The notes beneath the pieces are model-generated. The model made no database searches. It worked only from the letters and a program-made list of their open reading frames with translations, and was not told the origin of the DNA. Shown here one piece after another: positions 1 through 6,608 of a stretch of 8,879 nt of DNA. The stretch is from an uncultured Porphyromonadaceae bacterium. GTDB lineage: Bacteria; Bacteroidota; Bacteroidia; Bacteroidales; Muribaculaceae. Position 1 is the stretch's first letter; each line of letters opens with the position of its first letter. The position numbers and the translations under genes are program-made. Location of the stretch: assembly GCA_947175455.1 (NCBI GenBank), contig CAMWMW010000043.1, positions 1-8,879 of the forward strand. The letters run 5' to 3'.

Positions 1-308
1 GACCAGACATATTGCGCGACCGCCGGAGCATTGCAACCGGGACTGTTTGCAACCTTGATTCCTGCTTTTTCACACCACGGAATGTCAATCTGGTCCACGC
101 CGATAGTGGCTGTCGCTATCATCCTTACCGAACTGTCCGAGAGCAGCGAACTGTCGCAGCGCGTGCGCGTGCGTATTATCAAGGCGTCTGCATCGCGCAC
201 GTTATCGGGGTTAAAGCCGAACTGGTCAACGTATTCAACTCTCGCGAACGGTTCAAGACGCCCCTCTATGTATGGTATGTTGTCGTCTATCAGAATCTTT
301 GGTTTCAT
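1..308 (-). CDS. pdxB: Erythronate-4-phosphate dehydrogenase, N-terminal part (cut by window edge)
   Basis: PdxB oxidises 4-phospho-D-erythronate to 3-hydroxy-2-oxo-4-phosphooxybutanoate with NAD+, the second step of the DXP-dependent pyridoxal 5'-phosphate pathway in the cytoplasm. The reading frame opens at ATG 308-306 and runs off the left edge after 102 codons, so the NAD-binding Rossmann core and catalytic residues lie outside. What is visible matches the first part of the family: MKPKILIDDNIPYIEGRLEP at the start, DADALIIRTRT around residues 40-49, ATATIGVDQID at 65-75 and the signature NSPGCNAPAVAQYV at 88-101. These segments separate PdxB from other D-2-hydroxyacid dehydrogenases such as SerA. 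The start codon overlaps the stop of the upstream membrane protein as ATGA, which implies co-transcription and probably coupled translation. No Shine-Dalgarno sequence precedes it, as is usual in Bacteroidota. Only the first quarter or so of the protein is present. Confidence 0.94.
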   Translation of the reverse strand, partial: MKPKILIDDNIPYIEGRLEPFARVEYVDQFGFNPDNVRDADALIIRTRTRCDSSLLSDSSVRMIATATIGVDQIDIPWCEKAGIKVANSPGCNAPAVAQYVW

Positions 309-1288
309 GCCGGTAGATAAAATCCAGTTTCCATCAATACATACGATGCGATATACAGCATCACGAAGAAGAATATGAAAGTGTGTGCATGGCGCACCTG
401 ACGAAGCGCGAAGAGGTTCGCCAGCTGGACACCGGCAACGAGATATACCGTTGCCATGTACACCTGAATGTTGTCGACATCACAGACAATGCTTATTGCG
501 GAGGCAATGCCGAGAATGATTATCGAATTGTTGAGAAGTCGTCTCCGGGTGTTGCCCGCATAGAGCTTCACGGCGTTGTACAGGGCGAGCATTGTACTCA
601 ATAATATCGTTACCGCGCAATTGAGCAAACCTACGAATATTGCCTGTTTGCTTCCGAATCCGTCAAAGAGATTGGTGAACGTCGGCATGGAGAATGAATC
701 CAGAGGGATAAGTCCGATTCCGATTCCAATCCAGTACGGAGCGGCGACACCCATGACATATGCCAGCAGACTCTTTATGTTCATGCATTTAAGAACCATC
801 GCGATGATCAGATATGCGGGGATGAAGAAAATAAACGCATATTGGAACATGGATCCCAGAGCCAGAATCGAACCTACGATAAACATCTGCTGGGTGCTCT
901 TGTTCGACCGGTAACAGCCGAAAAGAAAATGCAGACAAGCGAAGTTGGCGCCCATCAGTATGACTGATGATGTCAGCATACCGTCTATCCAGGGGTTTGA
1001 TCCGCAAAGGAAAATGAATGCCGCCGGCAAAACCGTGTCGCTGCTGCTTATGAAATTGTATGTCTTGTTGAAGAGATGCAGCGACAGACCGAGAATGAGA
1101 ATCAGTCCAAGGTTTACAATCCATGAGACAAGCGGGTTTATTGTCCATAGATTCGGTGAAGGGAAACATATTCCCAACTCACCCTCCAGCCTTTGCGGCG
1201 CGCCTATAAAGAACTCGATCGCACTCATGGCGCAGGCGAGCATGATCGCAAGCATAAGACCTTTGTTGCCTATCATTCCTGATCTCAT
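305..1288 (-). CDS. Polytopic inner-membrane protein of unknown function
   Basis: I do not recognise a characterised function. The 327-residue product is very hydrophobic, with about 9 to 11 predicted membrane segments (roughly residues 10-29, 52-70, 86-122 as one or two, 134-166 as two, 172-195, 216-236, 255-270, 276-295 and 302-318). The soluble loops are short; one is basic (NTRRRLLNN, 246-254) and therefore likely cytoplasmic. There is no signal peptidase site and no transporter, enzyme or ATP-binding motif that I can identify. The overall look, with LHLFNKTYNFI near 71-80 and a preserved NPWIDG at 98-103, resembles uncharacterised Bacteroidota membrane families such as DUF6427, but that assignment is a weak guess. 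ATG 1288 is taken as the start; an in-frame ATG four codons later is possible, and neither has a Shine-Dalgarno sequence. It sits 33 bases after the methyltransferase and overlaps pdxB by 4 bases, so it belongs to the same transcription unit. Confidence 0.85.
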   Translation of the reverse strand: MRSGMIGNKGLMLAIMLACAMSAIEFFIGAPQRLEGELGICFPSPNLWTINPLVSWIVNLGLILILGLSLHLFNKTYNFISSSDTVLPAAFIFLCGSNPWIDGMLTSSVILMGANFACLHFLFGCYRSNKSTQQMFIVGSILALGSMFQYAFIFFIPAYLIIAMVLKCMNIKSLLAYVMGVAAPYWIGIGIGLIPLDSFSMPTFTNLFDGFGSKQAIFVGLLNCAVTILLSTMLALYNAVKLYAGNTRRRLLNNSIIILGIASAISIVCDVDNIQVYMATVYLVAGVQLANLFALRQVRHAHTFIFFFVMLYIASYVLMETGFYLPA

Positions 1289-1321
1289 ATCCCGGGCTTG
1301 GTTTTAGAAGCTGTTTGGTAA

Positions 1322-2953
1322 TTATTCCTCGGTTTCCGCAGCGGGTTTTCTGCGTGAACGCAGTTTGTATTCTGAAAATCGGTATGTATCGCTTTCCGGA
1401 ATGCTCGGACCTTTCCCGCTTGTCTCTACTGCCGGTCTTGGTTTGCGTTCAAAGGGTTTTCTGTCACGGTCGAACGTTTTTTTACCACGGTCGAACGGCT
1501 TGTGTTCCGATTTCTCGAATTTACGTTCACCATGGAAACGGTCTTTTGCCTTGAATATCTGTTTGCCTTCATCGAAACTGTCGTTTCCGAAGGTTTTGCG
1601 GTCAGCGAATTTTTTATCACGGTCAAAAGGTTTGCGGTCTTTTGAGAATTTACGGTCACCACCCTTTGCCGGCTTACGGTCGTTATGTCCGAATTTTTTA
1701 GTCTCCTTCTTCCAGTCATCGTCCGATATATGTTTCATCTTTCGAGGACGGCGCTGTTCATCGGCTTCCTCATCGGAGAGTTTGCCCAGAGAACCGCCTT
1801 CGGCACGGAACGAGTCATATCTGCCGTCAAACAGTACATATTCGCGCAACGAACATTCGAGACTTCCGTTGAGAAGCGGTATCTTGATAGTCGGTTTCAG
1901 ACCGATATTGCCGAACTCTTCTTTGTCCGGACCGATAATCCAGGCGTTCCATCCTGAGAAATTCTTTTTGAGCGCGGTGCCTATACCTTTGTAAAGGGCT
2001 GTGAGGTCATCCGGTTTAAGTCGCTCGCCATAAGGAGGGTTCATCACAATGATGCCGGGCTCGGGATTCTCGGTCCATTCGTTCATCTGGCGACATGAGA
2101 TTTCCACCATATCGTCAACTTTTGCCTCACGCACATTCTTGCGGGCTATAGCCACAGCTTCCGCATCCATGTCGCCTCCGTATATCTTGAAGGCGAATTC
2201 CTTTTCCGCGCTGTCGTCGTTGTATATCTCCTCGAAGAGTTCCTTGTCGAAATCATGCCATTTCTCGAATGCGAACTGCTGCCTGAAGATTCCAGGATTT
2301 ATATTGGCTGCTATCAGTGCCGCCTCGATAAGAAATGTTCCGGAACCGCACATAGGGTCAACGAAATTGTTTTCTCCTCTCCAACCGGTCTTCATTATGA
2401 TTCCTGCGGCAAGAACTTCATTGATGGGCGCGGCTGTCTGTTCAACCCTGTAACCTCTTTTTGAGAGCGGCTCGCCGCTTGAGTCGAGTGAGATTGTGAT
2501 GCGGTCTTCAAAGATATGCACATTGAGCATAAGGTCTGCACCCGCCACACGTATCGACGGTCTTTCGCCGTATTTGTCGCGGAAGTGGTCTACTATACCG
2601 TCTTTTACGCGGTAAGTGACATATTTCGAATGAGAGAACTCATCGCTGTTGACTGTGGAATCGATGGAGAAAGTTGTCTGAGGTGTCATGTATTTCTCCC
2701 ACTCTATGTCGCGGACAATATCGTAAAGCTCGTCAGGATCCGAGGCTGTGAATTTTTCAATAGGCTTGAGGATGCGCAGAGCGGTGCGGCAACACAAGTT
2801 GGCGCGATACATAGTCTCGAGATCACCCTCGAAGCTGACCATTCTGCGTCCCGTCTCAACGTTTTCCGCGCCGAGAGATATCAATTCGTCACGCAAGACA
2901 TCTTCCAAACCTTGAAATGTCTTTGCGACCATCTGAAATTTTTCTTCAGTCAT
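1322..2953 (-). CDS. THUMP-domain class I SAM-dependent RNA methyltransferase (RlmL/YpsC type)
   Basis: This is a cytoplasmic RNA methyltransferase, probably making N2-methylguanosine in 23S rRNA as the N-terminal half of E. coli RlmL does (G2445); the exact target is inferred. In order: an N-terminal ferredoxin-like region (about 1-50), a THUMP RNA-binding domain (about 50-160), then a UPF0020 Rossmann methyltransferase domain (about 165-380). The SAM-binding motif I reads DPMCGSGTFLIEAA (199-212), an acidic strand end follows in GGDMDAEA (259-266), and motif IV is NPPYGERL (305-312), the NPPY signature of amino-group methylation. The RlmK half of fused gammaproteobacterial RlmKL is absent. 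From about residue 395 a basic tail of about 150 residues, rich in DRK and KPF, replaces it. The protein is 543 residues long because of that tail. It starts 24 bases after the ftsZ stop and is followed by a membrane protein gene; the dcw neighbourhood gives no evidence of a division role. Confidence 0.92.
   Translation of the reverse strand: MTEEKFQMVAKTFQGLEDVLRDELISLGAENVETGRRMVSFEGDLETMYRANLCCRTALRILKPIEKFTASDPDELYDIVRDIEWEKYMTPQTTFSIDSTVNSDEFSHSKYVTYRVKDGIVDHFRDKYGERPSIRVAGADLMLNVHIFEDRITISLDSSGEPLSKRGYRVEQTAAPINEVLAAGIIMKTGWRGENNFVDPMCGSGTFLIEAALIAANINPGIFRQQFAFEKWHDFDKELFEEIYNDDSAEKEFAFKIYGGDMDAEAVAIARKNVREAKVDDMVEISCRQMNEWTENPEPGIIVMNPPYGERLKPDDLTALYKGIGTALKKNFSGWNAWIIGPDKEEFGNIGLKPTIKIPLLNGSLECSLREYVLFDGRYDSFRAEGGSLGKLSDEEADEQRRPRKMKHISDDDWKKETKKFGHNDRKPAKGGDRKFSKDRKPFDRDKKFADRKTFGNDSFDEGKQIFKAKDRFHGERKFEKSEHKPFDRGKKTFDRDRKPFERKPRPAVETSGKGPSIPESDTYRFSEYKLRSRRKPAAETEE
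1442..1681 (-). repeat. Degenerate DRK/KPF repeat tract in the methyltransferase tail
   Basis: Residues 425-504 of the methyltransferase consist of imperfect tandem units built on DRK, DRD, DRG or ERK followed by K/P/F residues. DR or ER units occur at about 425, 433, 439, 444, 451, 471, 477, 488, 495 and 497, and KPF recurs at 441, 485 and 499. In the DNA the 12-mer cacggtcgaacg occurs twice, at 1465-1476 and 1486-1497, with related cacggtcaaaag near 1619 and several ttacggtc or tttgcggtc copies. The segment is predicted to be disordered and strongly basic with alternating charge, as expected for an RNA-binding tail. The reading frame stays open through it, so it is translated rather than decayed. 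Copy number could vary between strains by slippage; that is inference. Confidence 0.75.
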
Positions 2954-2960
2954 ATTCTGT

Positions 2961-2966
2961 TTCCTT
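2961..2966 (-). promoter_or_regulatory. Possible Shine-Dalgarno for the methyltransferase gene
   Basis: On the minus strand AAGGAA lies 7 bases upstream of ATG 2953, inside the 24-base gap after ftsZ. It is the only purine-rich ribosome-binding candidate that I found ahead of any gene here. Bacteroidota rely little on such sites, so this may be chance. Confidence 0.3.
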
Positions 2967-2977
2967 GGGAGTTTTTA

Positions 2978-4369
2978 TTAAAATGTAATTGGAGTGGCAC
3001 CTCGGTCTGACTCACGTGATTCCGGCTGTCGGGGCGTTCTGTCAGGTTGCCCGATCTTGTTCAGTTCCTCCTTGAAAGCCGGAGAACGGTTGAATGCCTT
3101 GTGGTTCTCAAGCATTGAAATAACGTCAAGGTCATCGAACTGTGAGGGTTTCAGAACCACGTAACGGGTTTCGTCCGAGGCTCTGTAATGCTCCTTGATC
3201 TTTTCGGAACCGTATATCGTGCTCATTGTATCCTGAGCTTCCTTCTGCTTGATTTTTTCCTTGAGAGCTTCCTCTCCGGTAGGCTGCGTGTCATTTGCAT
3301 GAAAGATAATGCCTCCGTCATCGTCTTTCTTAACAGGATTGTCAGCCGCCGCCTCTTTTAAAGTCATGTCGAATCCCGATGCAAGTACGGTAATCTTTAC
3401 CTTGTCGCCCATCTCCGGATTATCCCCGATACCCCACTTCACATCAATTGTGGGTGGAAGCTGCGAGGTGAATTGATATATTTCCGACATCTCCTGGGTT
3501 TTGAGCGGGTTGGGGGAGTCCTTCCAGCAGACAAATTTGAACAGGATGCGTTTTGACGAATAAATGTCGTGTGTCTTGAGAAGCGGTGAATGAAGTGCCT
3601 TGTTGATCGCATCCGATATCCTGTGCTCACCTTCCCCCTCAGCTGTCGATATTATCGCAGTGCCGGCGCCTTTCAGTGTCGTTTTAACATCCTGGAAATC
3701 GACATTGACATAACACGGTTCGGAGATGATTTCGGAAATGCTTCGTGCCGCGTTGGCAAGTGTGTCGTCGGCTTTGCCGAAAGCATTGAAGAAATTCAGA
3801 TCCTTATATAGATCAATAAGATTTTCGTTATTTATGACAAGAAGTGCATCGACATGTTTCTTCATCTCTTTTGCACCCTCGATTGCCTTCAGTATCTTTT
3901 TCTCCCCTTCGAAGAAGAAAGGAACTGTCACTATGCCGATGGTCAGCATTCCAGCTTCTTTGGCGATTTCCGCCACAACCGGTGCGGCGCCTGTCCCGGT
4001 TCCTCCGCCCATTCCCGCTGTGATAAAGACCATTTCGGTCTTGTCATCGAAAAGCTCACGGATCTTGTCGGCAGATGCCTCGGCGCATTGTCTTCCGACA
4101 TCAGGGACGTTTCCGGCTCCGAGACCGTTTGTTATTGCCTCTCCTATGAGCAATTTATTCGGCACCGGAGATTTTTCAAGATGCTGTGCATCTGTGTTGC
4201 ATACCACGAAGTTCACGTGGGGAATTTTCTGGGCGTACATGTAATTGACAGCATTGCTGCCGCCGCCGCCTACGCCAATGACTTTTATGATGGCATCGTT
4301 TGCGTCTTTTACGAATCCTGATTCATCCGTAAGATCGTGGAAGTCGGGGGTCATTATATCGGTATTCAT
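2978..4369 (-). CDS. ftsZ: Cell division protein FtsZ
   Basis: FtsZ is the tubulin-like GTPase that polymerises at midcell into the Z-ring and recruits the divisome. The 463-residue product has a short N-terminal extension (1-25), then the GTPase core: IGVGGGGSNAV (31-41), NTDAQHL (58-64), the tubulin signature GGGTGTG (121-127), and the catalytic T7 loop in the NVDFQDVKT segment (222-230), whose aspartates complete the GTPase site of the neighbouring subunit. The C-terminal core (about 230-335) is followed by a charged linker (about 340-405) and a conserved-looking end, FDDLDVISMLENHKAFNRSPAFKEEL (411-436), before a variable tip ending in TPITF. The length is normal for Bacteroidota, which have longer linkers than E. 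coli. ATG 4369 is the first in-frame start; Met6 is an alternative, and neither has a Shine-Dalgarno site. It lies 54 bases after ftsA, the largest gap in the window, and I found no clear TTTG/TAnnTTTG Bacteroidota promoter in it. Confidence 0.98.
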   Translation of the reverse strand: MNTDIMTPDFHDLTDESGFVKDANDAIIKVIGVGGGGSNAVNYMYAQKIPHVNFVVCNTDAQHLEKSPVPNKLLIGEAITNGLGAGNVPDVGRQCAEASADKIRELFDDKTEMVFITAGMGGGTGTGAAPVVAEIAKEAGMLTIGIVTVPFFFEGEKKILKAIEGAKEMKKHVDALLVINNENLIDLYKDLNFFNAFGKADDTLANAARSISEIISEPCYVNVDFQDVKTTLKGAGTAIISTAEGEGEHRISDAINKALHSPLLKTHDIYSSKRILFKFVCWKDSPNPLKTQEMSEIYQFTSQLPPTIDVKWGIGDNPEMGDKVKITVLASGFDMTLKEAAADNPVKKDDDGGIIFHANDTQPTGEEALKEKIKQKEAQDTMSTIYGSEKIKEHYRASDETRYVVLKPSQFDDLDVISMLENHKAFNRSPAFKEELNKIGQPDRTPRQPESRESDRGATPITF

Positions 4370-4423
4370 CTGAATTTAATCTGCTAATCGTTTTCGCTTC
4401 ATTAAATGGAATAAGGTTTCATG

Positions 4424-5749
4424 TCAGTCAAGTGGATCCGAATCATCTTCTGCGTTGCCGAACATGGAGGATACCCATCCGGTTATTTTGCCTCCCCATC
4501 CTCCGCCTTTGGGCCGACGCGGTTTTCTGGCCTCCTCATCCGGTTCGGGCTCGGAGTCGGTGTTGGCATCGCCTGTCACAGGCACTCTTTCCTGTGCGGG
4601 ACGTTCAAGACATTCCGCTTCATTGCCTGTGGCACCGGCATAGAGCACACTCGCCACATCGATTATCTCGCCTGAACTTATTTTCGTGTCTTCAAGGATG
4701 ATATATTGCGGCAGCGTGCCTCTTCTTACATTAAGACTGCTTTTGTTGGAGAGGAGATCGAGCATTCCGTTGAGCTTCGAGGCTCCTCCTGTCACAACAA
4801 TGCCTCCGGGAAGGTCGCTGTCTTTCAGTTCGGCATATTGAATCTGTTTCAGTATATTTACCACTATCTCTTCCGAACGCGCCACTATTATGTTTGACAC
4901 ATCCGCATCGCGTATGCCGTTGTAATTAAGGGTGGAGACTGTTTCTCTCGGAATTGCGTTTCCGGAAGTTATCTTTATCTCCTCCGCCCTCTCCTCAAGG
5001 ATATTGAGCGATGTGAGGTCGCGGGTGATGTTGCGGCCTCCAAGCGGGAGAGTGGCGAAATATACGAGATGCCCGTTTTTATAGATTGTGACAGTAGTCG
5101 TCTCTCCACCCATATCCACAAGCATGCATCCAAGTCTTTTCTCCTCCGCTGTTAAAATCAGTTGTCCCGAGGCAAGTGCGGTTACAACTATCCCTTTTAT
5201 CGATTTGCCGAGCTTGTCCTGCACGGTGCGTATGAGGTTGTTCTTGATTTCAGGGCGGCATACGACAAGGTCATATTCCGCGCTTATGCTGTCTCCCACG
5301 GCACCTTTGGGAGATGTGGTCTCAAGCCGTCCTACAGTATATGACCGAGGAACTGCATCCATGACCTCAAGCGAGGAGTCGATTGCAGTGGATCTTGCCT
5401 GCTGTAGAAGACGTGTGAGAATGTCATCGGTAATTTCCGTGTCGTCAGGAAGATTGATTGAAACGCGGGTTGGTATGGAACGGAGCGACAATCCTGACAA
5501 TCCCACGAACAGACCGGTTATCCGTCTCGGCGCCACAGCAGGTTTGCGTTCCAGCAGACTTAATATCCGCGATATTCTCATGGATGTCTCTTCAAGATTC
5601 CGGATAACCCCGTACCGCACGCTTTCCACTCCCTTCTCCTGTTCGGAAGCTATGATGCAGAGCTGACCGTCAGGGCGAACCTTGCCCACGACAGCCACAA
5701 TCTTCGAGCTGCTTATCTCAATAGCAGCGACATATCTATCTTCGGTCAT
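4424..5749 (-). CDS. ftsA: Cell division protein FtsA
   Basis: FtsA is the actin-like ATPase that tethers FtsZ filaments to the inner membrane and signals to later division proteins. The chosen start, ATG 5749, gives 441 residues opening with MTEDRYVAAIEISSSK, the expected FtsA N-terminus. The open frame extends 29 codons upstream to 5836, but that stretch lies inside ftsQ and has no family-like sequence. Visible actin-fold elements are phosphate-1 AIEISSSKIVAVVG (9-22), the SHS2/1C region (about 80-165), phosphate-2 LVDMGGETTTVTIY (210-223), and the adenosine loop GGIVVTGGASKLNGM (315-329). After a variable acidic then basic linker (about 376-415), GGWGGKITGWVSSMFGN (416-432) is a plausible C-terminal amphipathic membrane-targeting helix. 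Phosphate-1 has Ser where many homologues have Gly (E-I/L-G-[ST]-[SA]-K). The gene begins 19 bases after ftsQ and precedes ftsZ, the standard order. Confidence 0.97.
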   Translation of the reverse strand: MTEDRYVAAIEISSSKIVAVVGKVRPDGQLCIIASEQEKGVESVRYGVIRNLEETSMRISRILSLLERKPAVAPRRITGLFVGLSGLSLRSIPTRVSINLPDDTEITDDILTRLLQQARSTAIDSSLEVMDAVPRSYTVGRLETTSPKGAVGDSISAEYDLVVCRPEIKNNLIRTVQDKLGKSIKGIVVTALASGQLILTAEEKRLGCMLVDMGGETTTVTIYKNGHLVYFATLPLGGRNITRDLTSLNILEERAEEIKITSGNAIPRETVSTLNYNGIRDADVSNIIVARSEEIVVNILKQIQYAELKDSDLPGGIVVTGGASKLNGMLDLLSNKSSLNVRRGTLPQYIILEDTKISSGEIIDVASVLYAGATGNEAECLERPAQERVPVTGDANTDSEPEPDEEARKPRRPKGGGWGGKITGWVSSMFGNAEDDSDPLD

Positions 5750-5768
5750 TGCCTGTTTGTTCGTTTTT

Positions 5769-6608
5769 TCAGTTTTCGTTTTTCTGCGGCTGGTCGGAGA
5801 TGTCGGGGAGGGTGTGCTCCTCCATGTCGAAATCATCCATATAGTCTTCGCTATGCTGCAGTTTTTTCTTGTCTCTCCTTGTTGCCACTATCTGGTCTTT
5901 GAATTTCACAGACACAGTGTCATATTCCATCCATCCCTTGTGCGGCATCACCTTGCGGTAGAAAAGGAAAAGGTTGTGGCTTTTCTCTTTCATTCGCGTG
6001 GTGTCTCCGAAATTCACCACATGCCCTTTGATTCTCGGCACGAGAATCAGATTGCGGCTGTCGCGGGCAACTATCATTCCGGTAAGATTCGCGAGCTTCG
6101 GGTCTCTGTCGATATATTTTACCAGCGGAAGCACGTCTTTCGGCGTAAAGGAAGACGTGAAGTTGCCGCAGACCACCGGCACATCGGTGAAGAATTCAGC
6201 CTTTGCCTCGATTCTTTTCCCCTCCCGGTTTATATAATATGATTTCCCCCCGTTGAAAACCCTCATCACCGGTTCGAGCGGTCTTGCCTCGACAAGGAGA
6301 TGGTTTTCGGAGTTGATCATGCAGTGCACGCTCTCGAAATTGGAGAGGGAGGAAAGATATTTTTCAATCTTTCCGGTGTTCACATTATGAACCGGAATTC
6401 CGGTTATCTGTTCAGGATACCTGGCAAGTTCCGTCTCAATCCCGCTTCTTGTGCGTTCGAGAATACTGGGATTTTCGGATCCGAGTACATTGACCGTGAT
6501 TCCCGTGCATTCATGGCGGCGAGCCTCCCGGTTAGCCCATACGGTCACCCAGGCGGTATATCCTGTAAGCAGGATAAGCAGCAGCCATTTCAGAACGGTA
6601 TTTATCAT
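5769..6608 (-). CDS. ftsQ: Cell division protein FtsQ
   Basis: FtsQ is a bitopic inner-membrane protein of the divisome; in other bacteria it binds FtsL and FtsB in the periplasm. The 279-residue product has a very short cytoplasmic N-terminus, one transmembrane helix (about 6-25), then a periplasmic part with a POTRA-like region (about 35-110; VHNVNTGKIEKYLSSLSNFESVHCMI fits the inter-repeat helix and strand) and a beta domain (about 112-245) ending in the typical DTVSVKFKDQIVATRR (230-245). Family sequence identity is always low, so the call rests equally on position between murC and ftsA. The last 30 or so residues are strongly acidic and look disordered (SEDYMDDFDMEEH, 253-265). The ATG overlaps the murC stop as ATGA, so translation is probably coupled. 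No Shine-Dalgarno site is present. Confidence 0.93.
   Translation of the reverse strand: MINTVLKWLLLILLTGYTAWVTVWANREARRHECTGITVNVLGSENPSILERTRSGIETELARYPEQITGIPVHNVNTGKIEKYLSSLSNFESVHCMINSENHLLVEARPLEPVMRVFNGGKSYYINREGKRIEAKAEFFTDVPVVCGNFTSSFTPKDVLPLVKYIDRDPKLANLTGMIVARDSRNLILVPRIKGHVVNFGDTTRMKEKSHNLFLFYRKVMPHKGWMEYDTVSVKFKDQIVATRRDKKKLQHSEDYMDDFDMEEHTLPDISDQPQKNEN

Noticed and set aside
1289..1321. Possible terminator between the methyltransferase and membrane protein genes, with palindrome cccggg at 1291-1296
   Set aside because: A six-base palindrome has no loop and is not followed by a T run on the transcribed strand; no hairpin of useful size can be drawn.
1365..1994. Plus-strand open frame of 209 codons rich in Ser, Leu and Arg
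   Set aside because: It is the mirror of the basic repeat tail and catalytic domain of the methyltransferase; the biased composition follows from that tail and no family is recognisable.
4385..4434. TTGACT followed 17 bases later by CATTTA on the minus strand, ahead of ftsZ
   Set aside because: It resembles a weak sigma-70 promoter of Proteobacteria, but Bacteroidota use a TTTG/TAnnTTTG consensus and no such pair is present.
5088..5666. Plus-strand open frame of 192 codons opposite ftsA
   Set aside because: It is antisense to a conserved gene with no recognisable motif or start signal, and is typical of shadow frames here.
5750..5836. N-terminal extension of ftsA by 29 codons to an upstream ATG
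   Set aside because: The stretch overlaps the end of ftsQ in another frame, has low-complexity Ser/Thr/Lys content unlike any FtsA, and the internal Met at 5749 gives the canonical N-terminus.
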